A stretch of DNA of 64,000 nt from positions 4,278,001 through 4,342,000 of the forward strand of contig NZ_JAUSZM010000003.1 in assembly GCF_030817655.1 (NCBI RefSeq), written 5' to 3'. Below are positions 42,467-51,135 of this stretch, one piece after another; within the stretch, counting starts at the first letter, position 1; each line of letters opens with the position of its first letter. The DNA comes from Streptomyces sp. V4I2 (GTDB lineage Bacteria; Actinomycetota; Actinomycetes; Streptomycetales; Streptomycetaceae). Under the pieces are notes generated by a model that made no database searches, was not told the DNA's origin, and was given only the letters and a program-made list of their open reading frames with translations. The translations under genes were made by a program, and so were the position numbers.

Positions 42467-42928
42467 CTAGGGCATGAATCCGTCCGCCACGTCGAAGATC
42501 TCGTGGGCCACGACCATGAAGCCGAGGCAGAACAGGGCCATCGTCCCGAAGAACGCCAGCAGGCAGCCCGTGCCCGCCGCCAGCTTCCCGGGCGCCGGCG
42601 CCTTGGCCGTGGCCCGCTCCGGGCGGTCCGCCGCGTAGTGCACGGTGACGAGGTCGCCCTCGATGGTCGTCCCCCGGCCGCCCGTCTCGTCGAACCGGAC
42701 GACGCGGCCCTCGCGCGTGGCGAACTCGTAGACGTGGTGCAGGGTCGTGCGCACGGACGAGTCGCCGCCGCCGCTGGTCGTCGTGTACACCCGCAGACAG
42801 CGCGCCTCGGCCGTCAGGCCGCTGTTCCAGGCGCTGCTGACCTCACGGGCGCGACGGACCACCGTGAACGCGGCGAATCCCAGGATCCCGATCATGAGCA
42901 GCGGCACGACGTAGAAGAAGGCTTCCAT
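42467..42928 (-). CDS. DUF3592 membrane protein
   Basis: 153 aa with two membrane helices (residues 4-24 and about 115-140) and between them a beta-rich domain (TLHHVYEFATREGRVVRFDE, VHYAADRPERA) characteristic of DUF3592. Function unknown; probably at the cell membrane. Confidence 0.78.
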   Translation of the reverse strand: MEAFFYVVPLLMIGILGFAAFTVVRRAREVSSAWNSGLTAEARCLRVYTTTSGGGDSSVRTTLHHVYEFATREGRVVRFDETGGRGTTIEGDLVTVHYAADRPERATAKAPAPGKLAAGTGCLLAFFGTMALFCLGFMVVAHEIFDVADGFMP

Positions 42929-43046
42929 GGTGTCCCCCGATGTTCGTACGCCGTCACGTTCGACGGCGTGTGGGGAACCTACCCGCGGGGGGCGCCGGAC
43001 TGTCTCAAGCAGTGCTCAAGCTTCCGGCAGCCCCCGCGGGCGGCAC

Positions 43047-43652
43047 TCAGAACGTGACGTCCGAGCAGGCGTAGAACGCGTTCGCCGTGTCCGCGATCGT
43101 CCACACCGCGACGACGACGTGCCGGCCGCTCAGGCCGGACGGCAGGGTGCCGCTGTGGGAGAGCGTGGACGGGGGTCGCTGGCCGTTGTAGGGGACGGTC
43201 AGGAACGGGGTGAGGTTGAGGTCCGAGCGGGCCAGGTTGTGGTTCTGGTTCCAGCCCGGCTTGGTGACGTAGTACTTGAAGTCGGTCGTGGCGTGCATGG
43301 CCGTGAACTGCCAGCGGAACGTGTAGCTCTGACCGCCCGACACCCTCGTCGTGGGCCAGGCGCCGCCCGACGGGGTCTTCGGGCTGTCGAGCTGGGCGAA
43401 GGGCGTGTTGCCCCCGGAACAGATGCGGCCGTCGGCCGGTCCGGACGCGGGGAAGCCCTTGGGACCCTCGACGCTCTGCGGCTCCCACTGGATGTTGCCG
43501 CAGTTGGTCACGGTGCCGTTCTGGCAGAGCTTCTGACGGCTGATGGGGAGGTCGGTGTAGCCGTGGCCGCTCGCGCCGCCGGACGAGAGCACGAGGGCTC
43601 CGGTCGTCGTGAGGCCGAGCGCGGCGGCGTACCACTTGGTCTTTTTGCGCAT
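43047..43652 (-). CDS. lpmP: Lytic polysaccharide monooxygenase, AA10 family (LpmP-like)
   Basis: 201 aa, secreted copper enzyme that oxidatively cleaves chitin or related glycans. After a signal peptide the mature protein starts at His30 (SGHGYTDLP), and with His120 (TAMHATTDF) this forms the histidine brace. No extra binding module. AGGAG lies 7 nt before the ATG. Its place three genes from cslA-glxA matches S. coelicolor SCO2833, where LpmP helps deposit tip glycan. A DasR-like box lies upstream. Confidence 0.85.
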   Translation of the reverse strand: MRKKTKWYAAALGLTTTGALVLSSGGASGHGYTDLPISRQKLCQNGTVTNCGNIQWEPQSVEGPKGFPASGPADGRICSGGNTPFAQLDSPKTPSGGAWPTTRVSGGQSYTFRWQFTAMHATTDFKYYVTKPGWNQNHNLARSDLNLTPFLTVPYNGQRPPSTLSHSGTLPSGLSGRHVVVAVWTIADTANAFYACSDVTF

Positions 43653-43697
43653 GCTGCCGCTCCTGGTGAACGTGGGGGAGTTTCAGTGAGCTGTGCA

Positions 43698-43713
43698 GGT
43701 AGGTCTAGACCAA
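43698..43713 (-). promoter_or_regulatory. DasR-like (dre) operator upstream of the LPMO gene
   Basis: The palindrome GGTCTAGACC is the core of the DasR responsive element (consensus ACTGGTCTAGACCAGT); 11 of 16 positions match overall. It lies about 50 bp before the LPMO start. DasR links chitin and GlcNAc supply to gene expression in Streptomyces, which suits this enzyme. Confidence 0.6.
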
Positions 43714-43770
43714 GTCCCAGATTATTGCCGCCCCTTGAACATGTCCATACCAATCGCGAGGACCCTTGGG

Positions 43771-44958
43771 TCAATTCACGGAGCCCGCCTCGGCCCGGCC
43801 CGCACAGAACGCCACCGTCAAGTCCTTCACCAGCGCCTTGCGTTCGTAGTCGTCCAGCTCCACCAGCCCCCGCATGGTCAGCCGCGTCACCGTGTCCTCC
43901 ACCGAGTCGACCACCGAGGTGAGCACGGTCGCCCGGTGCTGGGCGTCCAGCGCCGCGATCCGGCGTCGGTGCATCGCGGACGCGACCTCGGGCGCGTACT
44001 CCAGCCGCACCGGCTGCACCGAGAACACCTCGACCCCGACCGGCGCCGCGTCCGCCGCGACCATCCGGGTCAGCGCGTCCCCGGCGGTGTCGGCGGACCC
44101 CCGGCCGGACCCGGGCATCTCCACCGGCACCCGGGCGAGCCCCGCCTCCACGCACTCACGCAGATACGTCTCGTGGTCCTCGACGCCCAGCGTGGCCCGC
44201 GCGGTGTCCCGCACCCGCCACACCACCAGCACCACCGCCCTGAGCGCGACCCCGCTCGCGTCGGCCGCCGGCATCGGCTCGCTGCGCCAGTGCCGCAGCC
44301 GTACGTCCACCCGGCGGCGCAGCAGCAGCGGGTTGACCCACAGCAGTCCGGTGCGCCGGACCGTGCCCCGGTAGCGGCCGAACAGACCGAGCACCCAGGC
44401 CCGCCCGGTCCGCCCCCGGGCCAGCCCGCCGAAGCCGAACAGCCCAAGGGCGCCCGCACCCGCGTACGCCGCCCACTGCGCCGGGCCGAGGCCCGCCCCG
44501 GCGTACGACGGCAGCCCGAGCGCCTGCACCGCGAGCGGCGCCAGCGCGCCCGCCCACCACGACGTGACCACACAGCCAGCCGCCCCGCAGACACCGGCGA
44601 ACACGCCCGCCGCGCCCGGCAGCACCCGCGCGGGCCGCTCCCTCAGCGCGGGGTCGACCTCGGGCGCGGGCCGGGGCTTCGACGGCACCGGCCGCCTGAA
44701 GCGGGGCTGCTCCCCCGTACCCTGCCGCCGCCCCACGACGGCCGGCTTCAGCGGCACCGACACCGGATCAGGCTCGTCGCGGAACAGCAGATGGACGGGG
44801 ATCTCGGTGGTCGCCTCGTTCTGGATGAGCCGGGCGGGACGGGAAGGCCCCTCGGACTCGGCGACACGCTCCGGGATGTGCTCGGGGACGTGCTCCGGGA
44901 TGTGCTCGGGAGTGTGTTCGGGGACGTGCTCGGGTGTGTGTGAAGTGGTCGTGCTCAT
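43771..44958 (-). CDS. SPFH/band-7 domain membrane protein
   Basis: 395 aa. The N-terminus is a repeat of PEH(V/T/I) units (residues 8-30), followed by a disordered region, two or three hydrophobic segments (about 115-185) and an SPFH domain (LRAVVLVVWRVRDTARATLGVEDHE, VEVFSVQPVRLEYAPEV) with a helical end. SPFH proteins scaffold membrane microdomains. It lies between the LPMO and NlpC/P60 genes, so a role in tip growth is possible but unproven. Confidence 0.8.
   Translation of the reverse strand: MSTTTSHTPEHVPEHTPEHIPEHVPEHIPERVAESEGPSRPARLIQNEATTEIPVHLLFRDEPDPVSVPLKPAVVGRRQGTGEQPRFRRPVPSKPRPAPEVDPALRERPARVLPGAAGVFAGVCGAAGCVVTSWWAGALAPLAVQALGLPSYAGAGLGPAQWAAYAGAGALGLFGFGGLARGRTGRAWVLGLFGRYRGTVRRTGLLWVNPLLLRRRVDVRLRHWRSEPMPAADASGVALRAVVLVVWRVRDTARATLGVEDHETYLRECVEAGLARVPVEMPGSGRGSADTAGDALTRMVAADAAPVGVEVFSVQPVRLEYAPEVASAMHRRRIAALDAQHRATVLTSVVDSVEDTVTRLTMRGLVELDDYERKALVKDLTVAFCAGRAEAGSVN
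44876..44940 (-). repeat. 12-bp tandem repeats in the SPFH gene
   Basis: Five to six degenerate 12-bp units encode HxPE repeats near the SPFH N-terminus. Third positions and the variable residue differ between units, so the repeat is old or under coding selection. The His-rich segment could bind metal. Confidence 0.75.
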
Positions 44959-45027
44959 GCGTGCCTCCAGCCTCCGCGCCAGATACGCCGTGCCAGTACG
45001 TGGGTTGCCCCATGCCGGTGCGTGGGT

Positions 45028-46416
45028 TTACGAGAAGAGCCGCCGCCAGGTCTCCGGACCCGGGTGGCCGTCCGCCGCGCCGCCCCGCCAGCCCTGGGCG
45101 CGCTGGAAGGCCTCGACGCCCCGCCGGTCCGCCTCGCCCCAGCGCGGTCCCGGGCCGGTCGTGTAGTACGTGCCGAACCCTTTCTTCACCAGCTGCTTCC
45201 CGAGCTGGGTGACGTACTGGTTGGTCGCCCCGGGCCGGAACATCGCCCGCCCCGGATAGCCGGGCACCCCGTGGGAGGTGGGCCCGGCAGGCACGGAAGG
45301 TCCGGCCGCCCCGGCCGTGACGTCCCTGCCCTGCCCCGTCACCAGCAGCTGCCAGGTCCGCGGCCCCGGCAGCCCGTCGGCGTCCCCGCCCCGCCAGCCC
45401 TGGGCCTGCTGGAAGGCCTGGGTCGCCCTGCGGTCCGCGTCCGACCAGCGCGGTCCCGGACCGGAGGTGTAGTAGCGCCCGGCGCCGCGCTCGACGAGCA
45501 TGCGTCCGAGCTGGGTGACGTACTTGTTGTTCGCGCCCGGCCCGAAGTACGCCGCTCCCGGGAACGGCGCGTTCACCGGGGCGGCCGGTTTCGCGGTGTC
45601 CGGCTTGCCGGGATCCGGTTTCACGGGGTCCGGCTTCGCGGGATCCGGTTTCACGGGGTCGGGCTTCGCGGGATCCGGCTTCGACCCCGCCGTACTGCCC
45701 GCGAGCCCCTTGTAGCGGTAGGCGACGTACCGGTCGGAGTGGCTCCAGTAGGCGTACGGGGTGGACTGTTTGCGGGCGTACGGGCGGGTCGCCTCGTAGG
45801 CGATGTAGTAGGTGTGCGTGTAGTCCGTCCAGCCGCCGAAGATCACGACGTGCGAGCCCTTCTCGGGGTCCGCCGGATTGTGGAAGAGGAGGATGTCGCC
45901 GGGCCGCAGATCGTCCTTGGCGATCCGCACCCCGTACTGGCCGAGGCTGCCCGTCCACTCGTTCCCGGGGAGATTCCAGGCCATCGACACGAAGCCCGAG
46001 CAGTCCTGCCGGTACCCGTCGCCCCAGTACCCGCTCATGCTGTACGGCACCTTCGCGGCGACCCACCGCTTGGCCCGTTTGATGATGTCCGCGCGGGTGG
46101 TCGTGGGCGTCTTCACCGGCGCCGGCCGCCCGCCCGGGCCGTGCAGCGGGGCCTTGCCGCCCTGCGGGGTATCAGGCTCGTCACCTGCGGGAACGCCCGG
46201 ACGGGCGGGCGCGTGGGGGGCGGCGAGGGCCGGTGCCGCATGGCCGGAAACAAGCGCCGTGGAGGCCGCCGCCGCGAGGATCACCGCCCGGTGGGCGGCG
46301 GGGTGACGGCCGGTCGGGGACGACGGGGAAGACGGCAGGACCCGTCGCCAGTGAACGCATCCGGGGCAGTCGCAGTCGCTCGCGGGATCGAATTCCTCGA
46401 AGACCGGAGTCGTCAT
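45028..46416 (-). CDS. Secreted NlpC/P60-like peptidase with two peptidoglycan-binding-type repeats
   Basis: 462 aa. A Cys-rich cytoplasmic start (CDCPGC, residues 15-20) precedes an unusual internal signal region (VILAAAASTALVSG). The NlpC/P60-type domain has catalytic Cys139 (YRQDCSGFVS) and His in GSHVVIFGG. A KPDP(A/V) linker, encoded by 15-bp repeats, leads to two similar C-terminal domains (GRYYTSGPGPRWSDADRR and GTYYTTGPGPRWGEADRR). It probably trims the wall near the cslA-glxA machinery. GAGGGG lies 6 nt before the ATG. Confidence 0.82.
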   Translation of the reverse strand: MTTPVFEEFDPASDCDCPGCVHWRRVLPSSPSSPTGRHPAAHRAVILAAAASTALVSGHAAPALAAPHAPARPGVPAGDEPDTPQGGKAPLHGPGGRPAPVKTPTTTRADIIKRAKRWVAAKVPYSMSGYWGDGYRQDCSGFVSMAWNLPGNEWTGSLGQYGVRIAKDDLRPGDILLFHNPADPEKGSHVVIFGGWTDYTHTYYIAYEATRPYARKQSTPYAYWSHSDRYVAYRYKGLAGSTAGSKPDPAKPDPVKPDPAKPDPVKPDPGKPDTAKPAAPVNAPFPGAAYFGPGANNKYVTQLGRMLVERGAGRYYTSGPGPRWSDADRRATQAFQQAQGWRGGDADGLPGPRTWQLLVTGQGRDVTAGAAGPSVPAGPTSHGVPGYPGRAMFRPGATNQYVTQLGKQLVKKGFGTYYTTGPGPRWGEADRRGVEAFQRAQGWRGGAADGHPGPETWRRLFS

Positions 46417-46604
46417 GCGATTCCCCTCACACTCCAGATGGAAATGTCCGCACCTGTACACGTTTGCCAGTTTCTCAACTGTCTTCCCGACGCGCATGCT
46501 GACGGTCCGAATGATGTACGGCGGCCCGCTCCGGGCCGCCCTCCCGCCCCCGTCGGCGGTCCGGAGCACCCTCCGCCATCCGGTAAGCTCGTGCAGGTCA
46601 GCGG

Positions 46605-46678
46605 GCGCCGCTAGCTCAGTTGGTTAGAGCAGCTGACTCTTAATCAGCGGGTCCGGGGTTCGAGTCCCTGGCGGCGCA
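46605..46678 (+). tRNA. tRNA-Lys (CTT), copy 3
   Basis: Identical to the other two copies in all 74 bases. It is 188 bp upstream of the NlpC/P60 start on the opposite strand. Confidence 0.97.
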
Positions 46679-46685
46679 CAGACAC

Positions 46686-46717
46686 GACAGGCCCCCTGCT
46701 CAGGCGGGGGGCCTGTC
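46686..46717 (+). terminator. Terminator hairpin after tRNA-Lys copy 3
   Basis: GACAGGCCCCC with GGGGGCCTGTC, an 11-bp stem 8 nt after the tRNA. Confidence 0.7.
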
Positions 46718-47118
46718 GCGCTTCCGGCGGGGGTCTTCACTCACTCTGCCGTCCACAATGACTCCACAAGGTCCCCACAGGCGCCACAATGAACGCGTAT
46801 GACCGGTAAACACCGCGTTTCGCATCTTGCGATCATGATGAACACCGTAGAACCCTGGTTTTCAAGATGCTGCGGATTCGCGGCAGTTGGGGGGGAAGGA
46901 ACCGGTTGCCCGGTTGATCGGGGAGAGGGGCCCCGTTCGTGACCGGATGCCGAGGGGGGCATCATGCAACCGGAAGGTCGTGGTTCCGTGTCTTGTAAAT
47001 GTGGAGCATGTGGTGACTGCGACCCACCGCTGATACGAATGTGAAGGTCGAGGGGGACCTGAGCAGACGTAAGGAAACGACGAAACACGCGGCGCTCCCG
47101 CGTGTGGGGGGATGACTC
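46718..47118 (+). other. Long non-coding leader/promoter region of cslA
   Basis: About 400 bp without a credible gene and with visibly lower GC than its surroundings. It must hold the cslA promoter. I could not identify a riboswitch or a specific operator. A purine-rich GGGGGGA precedes the cslA ATG. Confidence 0.5.
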
Positions 47119-49134
47119 ATGACGTCGACGCCGACGGGCGCCCGGCAGGACTCCGACCCGTCCCGAACCACCCAGCTCAGGGTGCCTTCGCATCGGACCG
47201 GTACGTTCCGCCGGATCAAGAAGACACTTCCGAAGTACGACTACGAGCACTACAGCAGACTGGCCGGTCCCCTCACGCAGCCCGATCCGGGCAAGCCGTA
47301 CAGGGTGCAGTACCGCTCGTTGATCTCCCAGGAGCCGCACCGCATCAGGGTCGCGCTGATGCTCGCCGCCGCGCCGCTGCTCTCGCTGGTCCTGCTGGCC
47401 TGGCTGCTCCAGCCCGAGCACTGGACCGAGCGCGACTACGCGGCCTTCTCCTGGCTGCCCGCGCTCGACATCGTGATGCTCGTCTCGATCGGTCTGATCG
47501 AGTTCTTCCGCTGCATGAACGTGCTGTCGAACGCGCACGCCACCCTGGTCGCCCGCGACCCGATCCCGGTGGTGCCCGAGACCGGCACCAGAGTCGCCTT
47601 CCTCACCTCCTTCGTGCCCGGCAAGGAGCCGCTGGAGATGGTGACGAAGACCCTGGAAGCCGCGGTGCGGATCAGGCACCGCGGCCTCATGCATGTCTGG
47701 CTCCTCGACGAGGGCGACGATCCGGCGGTCAAGGAGGTCTGCGAGCGCCTCGGCGTACACCACTTCTCCCGCAAGGGCGTCGCGAAGTGGAACCAGGCCA
47801 AGGGCCCGCACCGCGCCAAGACCAAGCACGGCAACTACAACGCCTGGCTGGACGCGCACGGCGACAACTACGACTTCTTCGCCTCCGTGGACACCGACCA
47901 CGTGCCGCTGCCGAACTACCTGGAGCGGATGCTCGGCTTCTTCCGCGACCCGAACATCGGCTTCGTCATCGGCCCGCAGGTCTACGGCAACTACGACAAC
48001 TTCATCACCAAGGCCGCCGAGTCGCAGCAGTTCCTCTTCCACGCGCTGATCCAGCGCGCCGGCAACCGCTACGGCTCGCCGATGTTCGTGGGCACCTCGA
48101 ACGCCGTGCGCATCAAGGCGCTCAAGCAGATCGGCGGTCTGTACGACTCGATCACCGAGGACATGGCCACCGGCTTCGAGATCCACCGCCACAAGAACCC
48201 GGCGACGGGCAAGAAGTGGCGCTCGGTCTACACCCCGGACGTGCTCGCGGTCGGTGAGGGACCCAGTGCCTGGACGGACTTCTTCACCCAGCAGATGCGC
48301 TGGTCACGAGGGACGTACGAGACGATCCTCAAGCAGTACTGGAAGGGCTGGTACTCGCTGCCGCCGAGCAAGCTCTTCAACTACACGATGATGATCATCT
48401 TCTACCCGATGTCCGCCCTCAACTGGATTCTCGCCGCACTGAGTTGCGCGCTGTTCCTGGGCCTGGGCGCCTCGGGTGTGAACATCGACCCGACCGTGTG
48501 GCTGATGCTCTACGGCAACGCCTCCGCGCTGCAGATCGGCCTCTACATCTGGAACCGCCGGCACAACGTCTCCCCGCACGAGCCGGAGGGCTCCGGCGGT
48601 GTCGCCGGCATGGTGATGTCCGCGCTGTCCGCGCCGCTCTACGCCAAGGCGCTGATCGACTCCGTCCTGCGGCGCAAGAGCAAGTTCGTGGTCACCCCCA
48701 AGGGCGACTCGGCGAGCCCGGACCGGTGGTTCGGGACCTTCCGGTACCACTGGTACTTCATCGTGCTCTTCACCGGCTCGATCACCGCCGGATTCGTCTT
48801 CGGGCACTCGCACCCCGCGATGATCATCTGGGCGATGTTCGCCACGCTGATCACCGCGACGCCGATCTTCGCCTGGCGCCACATGCTGCGGCAGGCGAAG
48901 AAGCGGCCCGACGTGCCCGAGCAGGGGCCGCAGGACGAGGCTCCCGTCGCCGCCCCCCAGCCCGCGGCTACAGCAGCTCCCGCAGCGGGGCCCTACGAGC
49001 CGCAGCCGCTGCCCACGCAGCGCACGGCGGCCCAGCACGCCCCGCAGCACAAGCCGAGCTGGGCCGCGTCGAACGGGACGGAAGACCAGACCATGCAGAT
49101 CGCCCTTGGTGGACTTGGGGGACGTAAGGAATGA
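47119..49134 (+). CDS. cslA: Cellulose synthase-like glycosyltransferase (GT2) for hyphal-tip glycan
   Basis: 671-aa membrane processive beta-glycosyltransferase. Two N-terminal helices, then the GT2 domain with DEGDD, SVDTDH, TEDMATG and QQMRW (D,D,D,QxxRW complete), then further helices and a Pro/Ala-rich cytoplasmic tail. In S. coelicolor and S. lividans CslA makes the beta-glycan at growing tips and works with GlxA. The ATGA overlap with glxA supports one operon. No PilZ domain is present. Confidence 0.93.
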   Translation: MTSTPTGARQDSDPSRTTQLRVPSHRTGTFRRIKKTLPKYDYEHYSRLAGPLTQPDPGKPYRVQYRSLISQEPHRIRVALMLAAAPLLSLVLLAWLLQPEHWTERDYAAFSWLPALDIVMLVSIGLIEFFRCMNVLSNAHATLVARDPIPVVPETGTRVAFLTSFVPGKEPLEMVTKTLEAAVRIRHRGLMHVWLLDEGDDPAVKEVCERLGVHHFSRKGVAKWNQAKGPHRAKTKHGNYNAWLDAHGDNYDFFASVDTDHVPLPNYLERMLGFFRDPNIGFVIGPQVYGNYDNFITKAAESQQFLFHALIQRAGNRYGSPMFVGTSNAVRIKALKQIGGLYDSITEDMATGFEIHRHKNPATGKKWRSVYTPDVLAVGEGPSAWTDFFTQQMRWSRGTYETILKQYWKGWYSLPPSKLFNYTMMIIFYPMSALNWILAALSCALFLGLGASGVNIDPTVWLMLYGNASALQIGLYIWNRRHNVSPHEPEGSGGVAGMVMSALSAPLYAKALIDSVLRRKSKFVVTPKGDSASPDRWFGTFRYHWYFIVLFTGSITAGFVFGHSHPAMIIWAMFATLITATPIFAWRHMLRQAKKRPDVPEQGPQDEAPVAAPQPAATAAPAAGPYEPQPLPTQRTAAQHAPQHKPSWAASNGTEDQTMQIALGGLGGRKE

Positions 49135-51068
49135 AGGACCAGGCCGGCCGCCGCCGTGTCCGTCGACTCGCGATAGGCACAGCGGTGGTGCTCGCGCTGG
49201 CCGGGATGAACGGGCCGTGGCTCTACCGCTTCGGCACCGAGAAATACCACCAGTACCAGATCAACAAACCCGAATACAAAGCCGAGAACGGCAAGTGGGA
49301 CGTCATCGACTTCCCGGAGGAGTACCGCCAGAACACCATCCACGCGGCGCTGCTGCGCACCGGCAAGGTCCTGCTCGTCGCGGGGTCGGGCAACAACCAG
49401 CAGAACTTCGACGACAAGAAGTTCGACACCCGGATCTGGGACCCGGTCAAGGGCACCATCAAGAAGGTCCCGACGCCCAAGGACCTGTTCTGCACCGGCC
49501 ACACCCAGCTCGCCAACGGCAACCTGCTGATCGCGGGCGGCACCAAGCGGTACGAGAAGCTCAAGGGTGACGTCACCAAGGCCGGCGGCCTGATGATCGT
49601 CCACAACGAGAACCCGGACAAGCCGATCACCCTGCCCGCGGGCACCAAGTTCGTGGGCAAGGAGAACGGCAGGACCTTCGTGTCGAAGGACCCCGTCGTC
49701 GTCGAGCGGGCGACGAAGAAGTTCGACAAGGAGACCGGCAAGTTCCTCGGCAACACCCCGGGCCTGGGCCGTATCTACGTCGAGGCGCAGAAGAGCGGCG
49801 CCAAGTACGAGACCGGCACGCAGGACAACTACACCGTCCAGGGTCTGTCCGGCGCCGACGCCAAGAACACGTACGGCATCGCGCAGAAGCTCGCCCTCGA
49901 CAAGAAGGACTTCCAGGGCATCCGGGACGCCTTCGAGTTCGACCCGATCGCCGAGAAGTACATCAAGGTCGACCCGATGAAGGAGGCCCGCTGGTACCCG
50001 ACGCTCACCACCCTGAGCGACGGGAAGATCCTCAGCGTCTCGGGCCTGGACGACATCGGGCAGCTGGTCCCCGGCAAGAACGAGGTCTTCGACCCGGAGA
50101 CCAGGAAGTGGAAGTACCTGCCGAAGACCATGCAGTTCCCGACGTACCCGGCGCTGTTCCTGATGCAGAACGGCAAGGTCTTCTACTCGGGTGCGAATGC
50201 GGGCTACGGACCGGACGACGTGGGCCGCGACCCGGGCGTCTGGGACGTGGACACCAACAAGTTCACCAAGATCCCCGGGCTCAGCGATCCGAAGCTGCTG
50301 GAGACGGCGGGGACCGTGCTGCTGCCGCCGGCGCAGGACGAGAAGTACATGGTGATCGGCGGTGGCGGGGTCGGCGAGTCCAAGCTGTCCAGCAACAGGA
50401 CCCGGATCGTCGACCTGAAGGCGGACAGTCCGAAGTTCGAGGACGGGCCGACGCTCGAGAAGGGCACCCGTTATCCGCAGGCCTCGGTGCTGCCCGACGA
50501 CACCGTGCTGGTGTCGGGCGGTTCGGAGGACTACCGCGGGCGCGGTGACTCCAACATCCTCCAGGCGCGGCTCTACCACCCGGACACCAACACGTTCGAC
50601 GAGGTCGCCGAGCCGCTGGTGGGCAGGAACTACCACTCCGGGTCGCTGCTGCTGCCGGACGGGCGGGTGATGTTCTTCGGGTCGGACTCGTTGTACGCGG
50701 ACAAGGCGAACACGAAGCCCGGGGTGTTCGAGCAGCGGATCGAGATCTACACGCCGCCGTATCTCTACCAGGGCTCGCGGCCGTCGCTCTCGGGCGGGCC
50801 GCAGACCATCGAGCGCGGGGAGTCGGGGACGTTCACCTCGCAGCACGCGTCGTCGGTCAAGTCGGTGCGGCTGATCCGGCCCAGTGCCGCGACGCACGTG
50901 ACGGACGTCGACCAGCGGTCGATCGCGCTGGACTTCAAGGCGTCGGGCGACAAGATCACCGTGACGGTGCCGAAGAACAAGAACCTTGTTCAGTCGGGGT
51001 GGTACATGGTGTTCGTGAACGACGACCAGGGGACGCCCAGCAAGGCCCAGTGGGTCAGGGTTCCCTAG
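49131..51068 (+). CDS. glxA: Mononuclear radical copper oxidase GlxA (galactose oxidase-like)
   Basis: 645 aa, same length as the S. lividans enzyme. An N-terminal signal anchor (residues 10-30) places it outside the membrane. By alignment with galactose oxidase the cross-linked pair is Cys121 (DLFCTG) and Tyr289 (EARWYP), with Trp288 stacked above. The axial Tyr and a copper His are in GRNYHSGSLLLPDG and the second His in AATHVTDVDQR. It oxidises the CslA glycan or a related sugar and is needed for tip deposition and development in studied species. Confidence 0.93.
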   Translation: MKDQAGRRRVRRLAIGTAVVLALAGMNGPWLYRFGTEKYHQYQINKPEYKAENGKWDVIDFPEEYRQNTIHAALLRTGKVLLVAGSGNNQQNFDDKKFDTRIWDPVKGTIKKVPTPKDLFCTGHTQLANGNLLIAGGTKRYEKLKGDVTKAGGLMIVHNENPDKPITLPAGTKFVGKENGRTFVSKDPVVVERATKKFDKETGKFLGNTPGLGRIYVEAQKSGAKYETGTQDNYTVQGLSGADAKNTYGIAQKLALDKKDFQGIRDAFEFDPIAEKYIKVDPMKEARWYPTLTTLSDGKILSVSGLDDIGQLVPGKNEVFDPETRKWKYLPKTMQFPTYPALFLMQNGKVFYSGANAGYGPDDVGRDPGVWDVDTNKFTKIPGLSDPKLLETAGTVLLPPAQDEKYMVIGGGGVGESKLSSNRTRIVDLKADSPKFEDGPTLEKGTRYPQASVLPDDTVLVSGGSEDYRGRGDSNILQARLYHPDTNTFDEVAEPLVGRNYHSGSLLLPDGRVMFFGSDSLYADKANTKPGVFEQRIEIYTPPYLYQGSRPSLSGGPQTIERGESGTFTSQHASSVKSVRLIRPSAATHVTDVDQRSIALDFKASGDKITVTVPKNKNLVQSGWYMVFVNDDQGTPSKAQWVRVP

Positions 51069-51078
51069 GACGTACGAA

Positions 51079-51116
51079 AGTGGGGGCGCCCTCCGGGTTC
51101 GGAGGGCGCCCCCACT
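51079..51116. terminator. Bidirectional terminator between glxA and cslZ
   Basis: A perfect 17-bp stem with a GGTT loop lies between the converging genes, 10 nt after the glxA stop. One of the strongest hairpins in the window. Confidence 0.85.
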
Positions 51117-51135
51117 CACGTAAGGACCGGTCGGA

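Noticed and set aside
46718-47118. Riboswitch upstream of cslA
   Set aside because: The leader is long and somewhat AT-richer, but I could not match a known aptamer such as the c-di-AMP ydaO element.
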